A stretch of 64,000 nucleotides of DNA, from contig CAUYUJ010004291.1 in assembly GCA_963575745.1 (NCBI GenBank), positions 372,317 through 436,316 of the forward strand. Reading direction: 5' to 3'. Below, in pieces: positions 1 to 10,430 of this stretch (positions are counted from its first letter, which is position 1; the number at the start of each line of letters is the position of its first letter). The DNA is from Prorocentrum cordatum. Taxonomy: Eukaryota; Sar; Dinophyceae; Prorocentrales; Prorocentraceae. Position numbers and translations under genes: made by a program. The notes beneath the pieces were generated by a model. The model saw only the letters and a list, made by a program, of their open reading frames with translations, was not told the origin of the DNA and did no database searches.

Positions 1-830
1 TGTATAAAGTGTCGCATCCTAAGTATGCATCGTGCCATTTGTGTGGTGTTGTTAAATGTCGTAACTTGCGTGTCGCGTCTTGCATGTTGTGTATTAAAAT
101 GCCGTGTGCGAAGTGTCGTTTGCAGCTTGCCGTGTGTAAAGCGTCGCGTTTAAACCGTTGCGTATATTAGATGGTGCGTACTGAACGACGTACACCCATT
201 GCCACATGCGATTCGTCGTGCATTGAGCCTTGCAAAGTCTTGTGTATTAAGTGCAGCGTGTCAAGTTTGGTTGAGTGTTGTGCATGCATACAGCGTCGTG
301 TCTCAAGCCTGGACTATGAGTAAAGCGTCGTGCTGTACAGCTCGTGCATAAGATGTCGCGTATCAGCTGTCGCGCAGGGTCGCGCATAACCGCGCATGAA
401 CTGTAGGGTACCAAATGTCGTGAAGTAAGGGTTACATTTTAGTGGCCACGTATTTTCGCGCATTAAGTAATGCGCATGACATGCCGCGCGCTGAATGTAA
501 CGTAAAGTGTGCTAGTATGGGGTAACGCATTTGCGCTGTGTATTCGTATGACGTGTCAGCGTCGTGCATCAGCGTAGACGTGTCGCGCGCATTAAAGGTC
601 GCGCGTTAATAATGGCGCATTAAACATCGGGCATTGATTAAGTGTCACGCAGTGTGGGATAGTGCATCCGCGCGGTGTATCGGTATGATGCATTCGTGTG
701 ATTCATGCGTGCGGTGGAATCATGTAGTGTCGTGTGCTAGTGTCGTGCATGTGTGTAGCGTATGTATTGCATGGGCTGAAAAGTATGTATGTGCCGCGTG
801 TATTATCAAGTTTGTCTGCGTGGTTTAGAA
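1..830. repeat. Degenerate GTGTATTAAGTGTCGCG-type array (right foldback arm, copy A)
   Basis: Highly diverged short units of the type TAAGTGTCGCG and GTGTATTAG run through the whole stretch. The same array in copy B (16,826-17,655) is the right arm of an inverted-array structure that starts near 15,825. Short cysteine-rich ORFs here are by-products of the repeat. No gene was seen. Confidence 0.75.
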
Positions 831-1172
831 CACCCGATGCTTTGGCAAGATAACCGCTGTAGCATCCCGCGCAGCAGCGCGTCGCGCAACAGACAAACAC
901 CACGCGAGGGGGCTCAAGAGGGGCCCGCGATTGCCCTGACGGGGCTCCCTAGAGGAGCCTTGAAATGGCCCCAAGTGGCCCCAGGAGGGCCCCAAGACGG
1001 CCCCGAGAGGACCTTAAGAGAGCCAGCTTGCCGTCAAGAGGGCGACCTTCGTTCAGAACGAGGCGGTCTTGTCGGGGCCGCTCAGAAGCCGCGGGAACGC
1101 CCCTAAAAGTCACCAAGCGGGCACCAGGATTTGCCCAGGAGGGCCTTGAGAGGGGCCCGAATAATACCCTTT

Positions 1173-1207
1173 TGCTGTCAAGAGGGCGGCCGTTGTCCTG
1201 GACAGCA
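1173..1207. repeat. Hairpin cassette in GGCCC array
   Basis: TGCTGTC at 1,173-1,179 pairs with GACAGCA at 1,201-1,207 around a GC-rich loop. Copy B has it at offset 16,825. Similar cassettes with different stem sequences occur at 1,500-1,532, 34,483-34,511 and 34,587-34,619. Confidence 0.6.
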
Positions 1208-1499
1208 GGGGGTTCATCCCGCGGCCCTCTCGGCGCCCCCTGAAGGCCCCTTCCAAAGCCCACATTGGCTCCTGAGATGGGGCCCGAGAGGGTCCCGAGG
1301 AGATCCCAGGAAGGCCTTAGGGACGGCCCCGAAGGGCATCAAGATGGCCGTCTCGATGCCAATATCGCGGCCCTCGTCCTCGACAGCAGGGTGCCCATCT
1401 TGGGAACGCCCTTGAAACGGTGCCAAAATATGCACCAAGGTTGGCCTAGAGGGAGGGGGGTGGGGGGAGGGGGTGAGTGGAGCGCCCAGAGCGCCACCT

Positions 1500-1532
1500 T
1501 GCTGCCAATGGCGGTCCTCGGCGTTGGCAGCA
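1500..1532. repeat. Hairpin cassette in GGCCC array
   Basis: TGCTGCCAA (1,500-1,508) is perfectly complementary to TTGGCAGCA (1,524-1,532) across a 15-nt loop. Compared with the cassette at 1,173, both stem strands have changed together, so pairing is kept. Confidence 0.6.
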
Positions 1533-1619
1533 GGGGCGCATCTTGGTGCCACTTTTGGAACCTTCCTGGGCCCCCTTAGGAGATTCTTGCGACCCTTTAT
1601 TACCCCCGCTCTCGGGGCC

Positions 1620-1644
1620 CTCGAGGCTGCGTCGCAGCCTCGAG
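1620..1644. repeat. 25-nt perfect palindrome
   Basis: CTCGAGGCTGCG, a central T, then CGCAGCCTCGAG. It is identical in copy B at 18,444-18,468. The neighbouring GCCTCTCGGGG segment recurs inverted near 34,325-34,350. Confidence 0.8.
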
Positions 1645-1689
1645 AGCACCCCGAGAGGCCGCCAGGGACGCGATACCATCATGACGAGC

Positions 1690-1945
1690 ATGTACCCAGC
1701 AAGTTGGCGGGGTGTCAGAGCCATTGCAAGGCGTCGCAAGGCAGTTTCCATGACATTGTCGGATTTCGGATGTATAGACACGGTCGTTTTGCAATGTGAT
1801 GTTGGTGTCTGCTTTGCGGGGTATTGTAGGGTCGGTTTGCACGGTATCGCAGGGCAGCGCAAGGTCTGCGCGAAATGTTTGCATTTATTTCTGCGGGGCA
1901 TCGCATGGGTTGTTGCGAAACCCAGGGGGGTGCAGGGATAGGTTT
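1690..1945. repeat. Degenerate GCAAGGC/GCAGGG array
   Basis: Loose units such as CATTGCAAGGC, TCGCAAGGC and TATCGCAGGGC. The reverse-complement type (CCCTGCAATGCC) forms the array at 34,110-34,290. No gene was seen. Confidence 0.55.
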
Positions 1946-2279
1946 AACATGGCTTGGAACATAGAGTACCGAACTCTCTAAACCATACGCCCAGCAGGCT
2001 GGTGAACTGTTTCCGCGCGCGCCCGCGCGCTCGCGGGCTCGGCCGCACGGATATTCAAGAGGCCGAATGGCACCGAGAATGGCCGAGAGACGGGCGGGGC
2101 CCACAACCGCCCAGGCCCGAGAGGCCTCCGAGATTGCCCGAGACCGCTCCACCACGTCCAACAGAACCCCAATATTGCCCACGAAGCTTCCGAGAGACAA
2201 CTGGACAGCTCCAAAAAGCCCATCAAAAGGGCACCAGCATGGCACTATCAGGTATTTCCTTTGCGCTTGCCTGCCCCAC
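1946..2279. other. Gene-free stretch with GGCCC-type array
   Basis: A (CG)-rich segment near 2,018-2,045 is followed by units such as GCCCGAGAGGCCTCC. I see no supported gene. Confidence 0.5.
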
Positions 2280-2450
2280 CAGCCCCCTGGGCGTAGGTGG
2301 TCTAGGGCGCTTCATGTTCTAACCTCCTTCCTTTCCCTGCTCGGGAGGTAAGCCCCCCCCACCCCCCCCCCCCCCCTCACTGCTTCTAGGCGGGCTCCCC
2401 CGCGAGGGGTCAGAGCGTCCAACATGGTCCACGCTAGCTTCAAGAGGGCT
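2280..2450 (+). repeat. GC-rich dispersed repeat head (UUCG-head family)
   Basis: Begins CTGGGCGTAGGTGGTCTAG, continues through a C-run, and ends GGTCAGAGCGTCCAACATGG before running into the GGCCC-type array. The same order of blocks is seen at 4,460, 9,718 and 55,913. The C-run length differs between duplication copies. Confidence 0.6.
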
Positions 2451-3060
2451 TTAGCTAGCCCGAAATGTCCTGAGATCGCCCAATATCTACATCAACATGG
2501 CGCACGATAGCCTCCAACGCGTACCCAAGAGGCCTTGACACGGCCCCAAGAAGGTGCCAAGTGCCTTCCGAGCCCTCCAAAGACACCCCAAGCGACCAAC
2601 ATGGTTTCAAGGCTTAAGGAAAATCAAAGTGGTTTGCCTTTTCGTTTTTGTTCGCGTCCGATTGGCTCTTGAGGCGTCAAGATGGCTCCACGGTGGCACA
2701 ACACAGCCCCAAGAGAGGCCCAAGAGGGCCCCTCGACGACCCCAATAGCGCCCAGGGGTGCCCCAAAAGCGGCCCAAGATGACCCCAATGCGCCTGCGTT
2801 TGGTTCCCGACGGGGAGGGGAATGTACGCTAATTTTAAGACCAACCTCTGGGTGAGCAAAGTGTCTCCACACGGCCCCAAGAAGCACCCCAGAACCCTCA
2901 AACGAGCCCCAATAGGGCCCCACGACCCCCCCCCCCCTCAAAAAAAAAAAAAAGAAGAGAGCCTCAAGAGAGCCCCACGAGATCCCCAAGAGAGCCCCAA
3001 CAGAGCCCCACGGGGAGCGCGAGAAAATCCGTAATATGGCCCCAAGCGCTCCCCATTAAC
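2451..3060. repeat. GGCCC-type array with a recurring TTTTCGTTTTTG module
   Basis: Degenerate units such as GCCCCAAGAGAGGCCC, plus poly-C and poly-A runs at 2,930-2,955. The 2,612-2,690 part (AAAATCAA, GCCTTTTCGTTTTTG, TGAGGCGTCAAGATGGCTCC) recurs in diverged form near 16,185, 43,335 and 56,250. No gene was seen. Confidence 0.6.
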
Positions 3061-4459
3061 ACCTCGCAAGAATATGCGCCCAAACTTGGATTGCTCATCC
3101 TTCTTGTCAGTGTCCTTTTCTTCCGACCTCCTTTCCGCTTCCCCCCTCATCATCACACCCCTCGTGCCGCATACAATCGAAACACTTGCATCCGCGGCGG
3201 CTTCGCGGGATGTGGGGAGGGGGTTGAGCACATGTACGAAGGGACCACCATAGAATAGAACACCTGATCTCACGACGGATTCAAATGGAGAGGGGGTCGA
3301 TCGGGACGGCTTGGTGCATTGACTTTCATCTTAAACTTCAAGGGAGCCAGTTGTGGCCCTTATTTTTGCTGAATACGGCCGCGCAACTGCATGCGTCCAG
3401 CAGTTCCTGATGTACCCGCTCCCGTGCTGGTCGTTTCTAGATGGGTTGGTTGGGGCAAGCGAAGCGTCAAAAAGGTGATGGGGCCCTCGCCTCCTCGAGC
3501 TTCCGACGCTCCAAGACGGACCGCGAGGTCATAGAGACCGCGGCAAGGTGACGCAGCATGCCCCTATGAGAACACAGAAGACGGCCCAAGCACCATAACG
3601 GCCCAAGAAGCGCCGACGACTGCTCAAGAGAGCCCCAAGGGAACCCCAACAGGGGCCCATGAGTGAGAGGGATCACAAACCAACATGTTGAAACTCCCGT
3701 CTCAGAAAGCCCCCAGGACGCCCAAAGTGGCGCCCACGAGACCCCAAGAGGCAATAAAAAAGCCACACACAGCCCAAACTATGTCCCAACATTATGCCCC
3801 ATGCCTCAAAACTGTCTCCAAGAGGCCCCCGACGGGCTGTTGCAATACGTTAGCGGGCAGCCAAACCCAGACACGGTGGCGGGACAGGCCGAAGGCCGCC
3901 AGGTATACAGGATGGCGAGGTAAAGCGCACGCTGACAGGCACGCGAGTGCCAAGGTGAAGGCAGGGAAGAGAATATGCGAGGGGCTGAGACAAAAGAAGT
4001 GCGGGGGGGGGGTATCGCGACCGCAATGCTTCAGTCAAAGCGAGAACCCAACGCAGAAGGGTCGGCAATGGCTTGGCGCTGTGTAGAGCAGAGCAGCACC
4101 ACATGTATTCGGATGGCGAAACGCTACGCGGTCCTGGACAGAAGGGGGCATTGCCGAGAGGAGTGCCGACGACCCGATCAGACGAGCTTAGCGATATAAA
4201 AATGCCCTCGGTAGACCTGATAATGGAGCAGGGAGCGGTGGGGGGTAAGGTAATGCCGCGTCGCGAAGCGCAGAGTGTAATGAATGGACGTGGGTCGGAG
4301 TAGCGCCACACAGAATAAAGCGGACAGAGGGAGGCCCAACACATAATACTTTACGCAGCGATGTACATATATGAGGGTGTATACACACGCGTCAAGGTCG
4401 ACGGCACTTGAGTCGGCATCACTCGTTGCGCTGTACCTCCTGTGAGTGATAATGCAAGG
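3061..4459. other. Gene-free stretch
   Basis: Apart from a dispersed motif at 3,432-3,468 and a GGCCC-type array at 3,565-3,770, I see no supported gene. ORFs here are short and open on both strands. The sequence is retained in copy B (19,890-21,290) with only scattered differences. Confidence 0.5.
3432..3468 (+). repeat. Dispersed ~36-nt motif, occurrence 1
   Basis: CGTTTCTAGATGGGTTGG, a short variable part, then GGCAAGCGAAGCGTCA. It belongs to the family also found at 4,866, 9,367, 12,601, 15,725 (reversed), 35,174 and 37,231. Copy B has it at 20,260-20,296. Confidence 0.7.
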
Positions 4460-4745
4460 CCTCTGGGCGCAGGCGGTCTCAAGCGTTGGACATCCAAGCC
4501 CCGTGCTTCCCCTTCGGGGGAAAGGCGCGCCCCGCCCCCCTCCCCCCTCCCGACCCCCTCCCCTGGCTCTGGGCGGGGTGCCCCGCTATCGACCAGAGCG
4601 CCCTAGATGGCCCAAGGTGGCTCCAAGAGGGCCTAGAAGAGACCGCGATGACCTCCAAGATGGCCCAAGATAGCGCAAAATCGTCCAATGTGGCTCCTGT
4701 TACGCACCAAGATGCACCAAGACCGCCCAAAGACGACTAAGACGA
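4460..4745 (+). repeat. UUCG-head repeat plus array tail
   Basis: The head begins CTCTGGGCGCAGGCGGTCTC and contains a strong stem-loop near 4,507-4,523 (TTCCCC, TTCG loop, GGGGAA). After C-rich tracts come CAGAGCGCCCTAGATGGCCC and a tail of GGCTCCAAGAGGGCC-like units. In copy B (21,290-21,570) the stem is one pair longer. Confidence 0.65.
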
Positions 4746-4848
4746 CACCCAGATCCCCCATCCATCCAGACTTCATCACCTGTCGGCTATGCATTATTTC
4801 ACTCGGCTTGGTTGTCCCCTCCTTTGCGCCAGCGTCCCCGTGATTACT

Positions 4849-6267
4849 TCAACTCGCTTGGGCGTCGTTTCTGGATGAACTGGCGGGGATGCATGCGCGA
4901 AGCGCCACGGCGAACACGCAGGTCGATCTCGCGAGAACCCTTATAGGCCAACATTGCGATTTAAAGCCCGTCTCCTGAAGGTCCGACCACAGGACGTGAA
5001 ACCGCAGAGTGCGCCCTGGCTTCACATGATGCTCGATAAACTCTTTGTGGTGGGTGCGAATCCTTCGGAACGTCTCAAGCTGGGAACGGAGCATATTTTG
5101 GTTAAAGCTGGACATAAGTATTGTCAACACAGTCTGCTTGAAACAAAATTCTTTGCGCGAGTCATCGTCGTCCCTGTCTGGTGTGTCGGCGGAGCTCCTC
5201 TTGGCTATTACCCAGGGGTCCACCCCAGCAATATAGAACTGCATTATCAAGGCTGCGAGAAGAGTGTGCCACATTTTGTCGAGGTGCAAATCTGCGTCCC
5301 ATTTTGTCCACCACCTTCGCGTTTCCACTCGTTGTCCTGCGCCCGATGCTGAAAATGATTGCAACAATCTAGTCATCACCTTATTGTCGTGCAGAGCTTC
5401 ATCGACGCTCAAGCCATGATCCCTAGCGATGGCGGGCGCAAAATCATGTATAATTGGATGGCGTAGGCCCAGCTTCTGCACCAGAGCGATCGTTTCCTTT
5501 GCCTCTCGCCAAAATCTGCCTGAGCCGTATGGCGCACGCCTGTATTTGTGCACCAGAAGCACGTCCATTGCAGCTTGGATGCCCTGCTTGACCCCTCGCA
5601 TGCTGTGCACGTACAAATTACTGATCCGATGGGGTGGATCTCGGAAAAACATGCAGCGCAGGCCACAATACACTAGCCACCACCACAAACTATACCCAGT
5701 TGACCCCTCGTCCGCCAAGAAGACAAGAGAACGGACTGCCCCCTTGCCAACTTCCCATAGAGCTGGGTCCAGCACCCACGTGGACTGTCCTGTGCGCGCG
5801 TCCCAATTGTAGAACTGGCGTACATTGTCGTCCCACGCGCGCAACGTGCGCGGTCGCGGAAGATCTCGACACAACGGGACCCATACGCGAGCGTTCTCAT
5901 AGGGGAACACTTGGAACATTGCCGACACAACAGCGCAACACAACACTTTTGTAGCCATCCCAGCAGGTTTTTTCAACGACTTTCCACGAGTTCCCTGTTT
6001 TTGCACAGCTTTGCTGAGGTTTGCGACTGCTTGAGAAACGTCAAGCGTAGCTGTTTGATCTGGTAACACCTGCAGCGGGAGAGCACTGAACACGCCGTTG
6101 CTATGAGACTGGATGGCAAGGACTTCTCTGCACGCAACCCTGGACGCATCAAACGCAACGATGTCAGACGTGACGGCAACGTTATCCCGCAATGTCGCTT
6201 CCACTGCGGCCTTGTGGTGTAGCCTAGACTTGAGCAAATGCATCATGACCATCTTTCTCACCACCAT
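4849..6267 (-). CDS. Conserved hypothetical protein, 472 aa (gene 1, copy A)
   Basis: This is the longest non-repetitive ORF in the duplication; I do not know its function. It has normal amino-acid diversity and no low-complexity runs. Residues 145-169 contain W..., YN, TGQSTW and a DP, reminiscent of a WW domain but not convincing. Later blocks are ADEGSTGYSLWWW (185-197), RDPPHRISN (209-217), RRAPYGSGRFWREAKE (243-258), a hydrophobic stretch at 334-347 and KEFCFKQTVLTILM (372-385). From memory these recall an uncharacterised multicopy family of dinoflagellate predicted proteins; this was not checked. The first Met may not be the true start, since an upstream exon is possible. The C-terminal ~15 residues are encoded by a dispersed motif (4,866-4,905), so the real coding end may lie earlier. 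Copy B carries a frameshift in this gene. Confidence 0.7.
   Translation of the reverse strand: MVVRKMVMMHLLKSRLHHKAAVEATLRDNVAVTSDIVAFDASRVACREVLAIQSHSNGVFSALPLQVLPDQTATLDVSQAVANLSKAVQKQGTRGKSLKKPAGMATKVLCCAVVSAMFQVFPYENARVWVPLCRDLPRPRTLRAWDDNVRQFYNWDARTGQSTWVLDPALWEVGKGAVRSLVFLADEGSTGYSLWWWLVYCGLRCMFFRDPPHRISNLYVHSMRGVKQGIQAAMDVLLVHKYRRAPYGSGRFWREAKETIALVQKLGLRHPIIHDFAPAIARDHGLSVDEALHDNKVMTRLLQSFSASGAGQRVETRRWWTKWDADLHLDKMWHTLLAALIMQFYIAGVDPWVIAKRSSADTPDRDDDDSRKEFCFKQTVLTILMSSFNQNMLRSQLETFRRIRTHHKEFIEHHVKPGRTLRFHVLWSDLQETGFKSQCWPIRVLARSTCVFAVALRACIPASSSRNDAQAS
4866..4905 (+). repeat. Dispersed ~36-nt motif, occurrence 2
   Basis: CGTTTCTGGATGAACTGG, then ATGCGCGAAGCGCC. It overlaps the 3' end of the minus-strand ORF ending at 4,849. 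Copy B has it at 21,695-21,734. Confidence 0.65.
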
Positions 6268-7769
6268 CCTTTGGTAAAATCTGTAATGGTCGCGGTACGC
6301 AACTTCCTGTGCACAGCACTACCCGACGCCATTGCTTGACAATGAAAGGACAGCGGGCGCAAGCAAGAACGAGCGGTGGCATGCATGCGCTATGCTCATT
6401 GCGCGATGCTCCTGCACGCACCACACTCTATAGAACAATGCACGCACGCACGCAAACTTTGGCACTACACCTGCGTTGCGTTGCATGGGCCACCGACGAC
6501 GCCACAGCAACAATAAACGCACTTGCTAGCTGTCAGCTGCACCAAAATCAGCACCACGAAGACTCTTGCAAATAAAGCGAGGGCGGCCCCGACAATCAAC
6601 TGCAGATGCAAGGCCCCAAGCCCTGCCCCCTTACTATTGTGCCACCTACCATTACGACTACTACGATTGCACCAGTAACGATTCCATTGTCTATCAGTTC
6701 CTACTCCATTTGACGCGTTGCTATTATGATGTTGTGTTGCACTACCCTACTCTAGTTTACCCAGCGCTCCGCGTCTCGACTCTGTGCCGCGCTGGTTTAA
6801 CGCGATCGAACCTAGTTGTTCTGCAATCCAAGCTGCACTGCGCCAGTTAACACACATCTATCTAGCTTCATCTACGCTACTCGACACGACTCGATTAGTC
6901 AATAGGTTATTTCATTACAAATGTTATAGTCATCTTTGTTCGTTGCGCAATTCGAAGCGACGATATTCTACTCTTGTTTACAATGGCGTATAGTGTACAT
7001 CACCACTACTACCACCACCGTTGCCATACTCTATCTGCACAGCCATCCTACCCCTGTCATGCTCGAACACACACCACTCTGCGACACTCTAGGTTGTACT
7101 AGTCGGGTGTGCAATATGCCTTGGTGTGCCCCATGCTACACTACACCGATGGATGCTAATGCCGATGCGGCAATGTGCGTGTTACTGGCATGTTGCTGTT
7201 AATATGCGCCTCTCCGAGCCGCGGTACACTGATCGCGGTCGCCTTTACGCTGTCACATGTCTTTATTTAGCCTTCTGCCGCGGGCCCGCCTGAGGCCTCA
7301 CTGGAAAACACCATCGTAGTCAAGATAACCATGAATCAATGCAAAAGCTGCGTGGGCAAACTAGGGGGCAATGCAACGCACACGTACAGCAATGTGCACC
7401 GATATAAACCACATCGGGAACTTGCAAGTGAGCGTCAATACGCCAAGGTGAACATGGCCGCGCAACGCCAGACCCGAGACATTCCTGTGATCGCACGCAG
7501 TGGGGCAGTGTTGCTAAGAGTGGGCTGGGCCTCTATAGGCCAGCCTATTCGGCGCACAACGGGAGAACGCCACTGTTCTGACATGTCGGCACCAAGTGCG
7601 TGCGCCAATCGCCGCAGTCAGCGGCTGGCCCGATCACGCGGATCAAGCGCCGAAGAACGACATGAAACGCGCGACATCACAATTATGTCCGACAGTTGCC
7701 AAGCACTGGAGGCGCATACTCATGTCAACCCCCGCGCCCGTTGCATTGCTTCCCCATTGCGATGCCAAC
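6268..7769. other. Gene-free stretch, locally less G+C-rich
   Basis: The part from 6,600 to 7,030 holds loose CTACTACGA/CTCGACTC-like units and a TACCACCACCG run. A 177-codon plus-strand ORF (7,331-7,864) has no recognisable feature, lies opposite to all supported genes and overlaps gene 2. I do not call it. Confidence 0.45.
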
Positions 7770-8589
7770 TCATCTGGTCGCCCGCCATACCTCCCTTCCC
7801 CGCCCATCACCCCGCAGGTCCTGGAACAAAATATCCTCGGACCTGCTGTAACCAGTGCGTCTGACTAGAAAACGATTCACCGTCACCAAGAACTTATCGT
7901 CCCCCCGCGCGGCAGCTTGAACGTTGAATGCTGAATCACAATCACGGGGAAGGCGGATAGCAGGCAACTCAGAGGATAAGGTACCACCCCAACTACTTGC
8001 ATCAACCATCTTAGCAATTGCTGAAATCCAAGTTTTGCACACCCTCATGGCAGCAACTCCGCTGTTACTGGCGCGCATCACTGCAAACAACACGCAATGG
8101 AACGGAACGTGCCGAACTGCGTCCAGGCGGGGCAACTCAATTCCAAGATCATGCCACGATGCAGCACGCCCCACATACGCAAGCACAACCAGAACAGACC
8201 CTGAATCCATGTGGCGCCCGTGCACTGGCAGCCAGATGCCGTCGCCTAAGTATATTGTAAACGCCCCAGGAAGCACGTTGTCTAGCTGCTGCAGAATAAG
8301 AAGACGCCCTAACTAGAGAGAGGACTCTCGACTTCCACTGCAGGATCCACGACAGAAGGCCTAGGAAATACAGCACCGAGCACATAAACATCCTGAAGAG
8401 CGGGCGACGGCCATTGCTGCATGTGCCCGTGATTGGTTCAGCGGCAGAGCCAGATTGCACTAAGCTTCTCAAAGGCTTGTGCAAGTGAGATGGTGGAACC
8501 CCCAAGCCTTCTAGAAACTGCCACATATGTACGTTATTGCTGTTAACCATGAGCGCTAGCGACCCCGTGTCAGGCAGACCGCCACTCAT
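7770..8589 (-). pseudogene. Hypothetical gene 2, copy A, broken by a 2-bp deletion
   Basis: The reading frame starts with MSGGLPDTGSLALMVNSNN at 8,589 and is lost near 8,300, where copy A reads AATAAGAAGACG against AATAAGAAAAGACG in copy B. The downstream part stays open in the other frame to a stop at 7,770 after GRGREVWRATR. Together the parts would make a protein of about 270 residues with a hydrophobic segment (MFMCSVLYFLGLL) and a later block IYLGDGIWLPVHGRH. No family is recognised. Copy B lacks this deletion but has two stop codons. The gene may be decaying, may be an exon with unresolved borders, or the indel may be an assembly error. Confidence 0.5.
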
Positions 8590-8609
8590 TCCTTACGAAG
8601 TGAGCGCAG

Positions 8610-8725
8610 GTTTGCAGGCTGGCTGGGCGGCGGTGTTGCGTTTGTGGGCAAGTTTGGCTAGATAGGTGGCTATGCTGGTTGGGTTGGTTGGGCTGGCTGG
8701 TTGGGCTGGCTGGGACAGTTGGGTT
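8610..8725. repeat. GGCTGGTTGGGCTGGC minisatellite
   Basis: Short G/T-rich units GGTTGGGCTGGCT repeat imperfectly. Present in copy B near 25,440-25,557. Confidence 0.7.
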
Positions 8726-8806
8726 TGACCAGCGCGCACTCCCGTTTCGCCCCCCGACGCGCGCATTATTTTGTTAAATCACGTCGGCGCGTTTGGGCTA
8801 TAGCTA

Positions 8807-9683
8807 CTACTCGGCGAAACGTGGATGCGCGACCAAATGAACAAGCGCAGGGGGGAAGGGGGGGAAGGGGGGGTCGGAATCTGTCTCGACAGAGCCACTG
8901 TCTATATGCCACAAAGCCGTGATAGAGATGACGTGTTCATATTCGCATTGGTTGGCCAAGCCCGCGCCTAGTTTAGCAATCGGCAGTGGGAACGTATGAT
9001 GGCGCGAGCTCTCAGACTGAATCCACTCAACGTCCATGTTCCACCATCGCCAAGAATAAGAAAACGCGTCGGGTGCGCAGCGTTCAACAAGCTTACTGTC
9101 AATCTCAAACGTGCGGTTCACATCTACTGGCAGCCGCGGTCGAATCCCACGAGCCTTTTGGCCCGAAGTGGCGTGCAGCGTTGTTTCTTTAAGCAACCGC
9201 CTCACCACCCAAATTATGCAACGAGGTTGTCCCCCCCCCTTCCCCATATTCTTCACCTACCCCCGCCCCTGGGGAAATTACATTGCCTAGGGCTGCCTCA
9301 GCTACGCACCCAGAACAATGCGTGACCGCGCGCCCAAACCAACTACAAACAACGCGGATATGGGCCCTGGATGAGTTGGCGAAAGCACGCGAAGCGTTCC
9401 GAAGTGGACACGGCACCCTGTCTCTGAGCACATCAACAATATCCTCCAAAGCGGACCTGGTCAGCTTCGTCCGCTGATCGTCCACTCGCCGCGCAAGAAG
9501 GGTCAGCACAAACTTAAAACCATCTTCAGATCTTTCCGCTCGGAGTTGGAGAAATTCGCGTTCAAATGGCTCCAAATGCGTTGACAGGGCCGCCAGAACT
9601 GCCATGCTGAGCCAAATAGGCCCCAGGCTGAGTGGCATGGAATGGGGGGGGGGCTGGCTGGCGGGAATGCGCTGGAAGGCCAT
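8807..9683 (-). pseudogene. Hypothetical gene 3, copy A, frameshifted in a C-run
   Basis: Copy A is split into overlapping ORFs because the C-run at 9,231-9,239 is one base longer in total than in copy B, where a single 298-aa frame is open (25,639-26,535). The N-terminal part reads LGPIWLSMAVLAAL then a helical stretch, and the C-terminal part reads SYSWRWWNMDVEWIQSES. Since the only break is in a homopolymer, a sequencing error is a realistic explanation. A dispersed motif lies inside the frame at 9,367-9,398. Confidence 0.5.
9367..9398 (+). repeat. Dispersed ~36-nt motif, occurrence 3
   Basis: CTGGATGAGTTGGCGAAAGC then ACGCGAAGCG. It lies inside the minus-strand gene 3 frame, where it encodes RNASRAFANSS. 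Copy B has it at 26,198-26,230. Confidence 0.6.
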
Positions 9684-9717
9684 GCGCCAGTGCCAGGGCC
9701 AATCTGTTTCACCAGCA

Positions 9718-10020
9718 ATTCAGGGGCAGGCGGTCAATGTCGCTTTCTCCCCTAAGCCTCATTCTCCCCTGCGGGAAAGGTTTAGTCTTTCCCCCCCGAC
9801 CACCCACCGTGAACCTAGACGAGGTGGTCCGCGACGCGTCGGAGCGCCCAAGATTGCCCAATATTGCTCCAAGAGTGCTTCATGCACTGCAATGGCACAT
9901 CCAATATGCCCCAATAATGTAACGCAAGATTGCCCAATATGGCTTTCAAAATGCTTCGGGGGCCCCGAGGTCGCCCCGAGTCGGCTCCAAGTGGCCCAAT
10001 GGCCCACCAGGAAGGCCCAC
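9718..10020 (+). repeat. UUCG-head family repeat, diverged, with array tail
   Basis: GGCAGGCGGTCAATGTCGCT, CTCCCCTGCGGGAAAGG, then CGGAGCGCCCAAGATTGCCC and units such as GCTCCAAGAGTGC. The block order matches 4,460 and 55,913, but the central hairpin loop has changed. Copy B is at 26,550-26,855. Confidence 0.55.
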
Positions 10021-10029
10021 CACTAGTTA

Positions 10030-10430
10030 GACGTGTTCTTACATTTCAAAAGGGCGGAACTGTGGAAAAGATGGGTACGGGCGAAGGTGGCAAGAGATGG
10101 CGGTAATCAGGAGGGGGGCAGGGCAAGAGAAGAGGAGGTGCACCTAGGAGGACACGTGCGGCCAGGGTGCGCAAGGACAAAAAAAACGCGCCATGAGGTG
10201 GAACGGGCGCTGGGCGTGCGCGGTGGGGGGGGGGGAGCAAGCGGGGCGGCAGGCGGGCGGGTAGCGGGCGGGCGATGGGGGAAGGGGAGGGCGGGTAGAT
10301 GGGAGACGGAGGGGGGGGGGGGGGGGGTACTTAGGGCACGCGCGGGCAGTGGGCAGTGGGCATGGGCGCAAGGGGTGCGTGGGGGTGGGTGGGTGGGGGG
10401 TGTGGGAGATGCTTAACTCGCGCGCTTGAC
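10030..10430. other. Gene-free G-rich stretch
   Basis: Long G-runs and GGCGGGCGGG-like tracts (10,225-10,420) give glycine-rich or proline-rich ORFs on both strands. I see no gene. It may form G-quadruplexes. Confidence 0.6.

Larger units (their letters stand above)
831..1690. repeat. Degenerate GGCCCCAAGAGG-type array with hairpin cassettes
   Basis: Loose 11-16-bp units of the type GGCCCCAAGAGG follow one another. Overlapping proline/arginine-rich ORFs open in several frames on both strands, as expected from a low-complexity repeat. Three clear inverted repeats are embedded and listed separately. No coding evidence was seen. Confidence 0.7.

Noticed and set aside
5760-5840. WW domain in the 472-aa protein
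   Set aside because: W, YN, TG.S.W and P are present but spacing and the first strand do not fit well; left as a resemblance only.
7331-7864. 177-codon plus-strand ORF conserved in both duplication copies
   Set aside because: Conservation only reflects the duplication. Composition is unremarkable, it lies opposite to all supported genes, and it overlaps gene 2.
9120-9150. GGTCGAATCCC as a tRNA T-arm
   Set aside because: It lies inside gene 3 and no acceptor, D or anticodon stems can be built around it.
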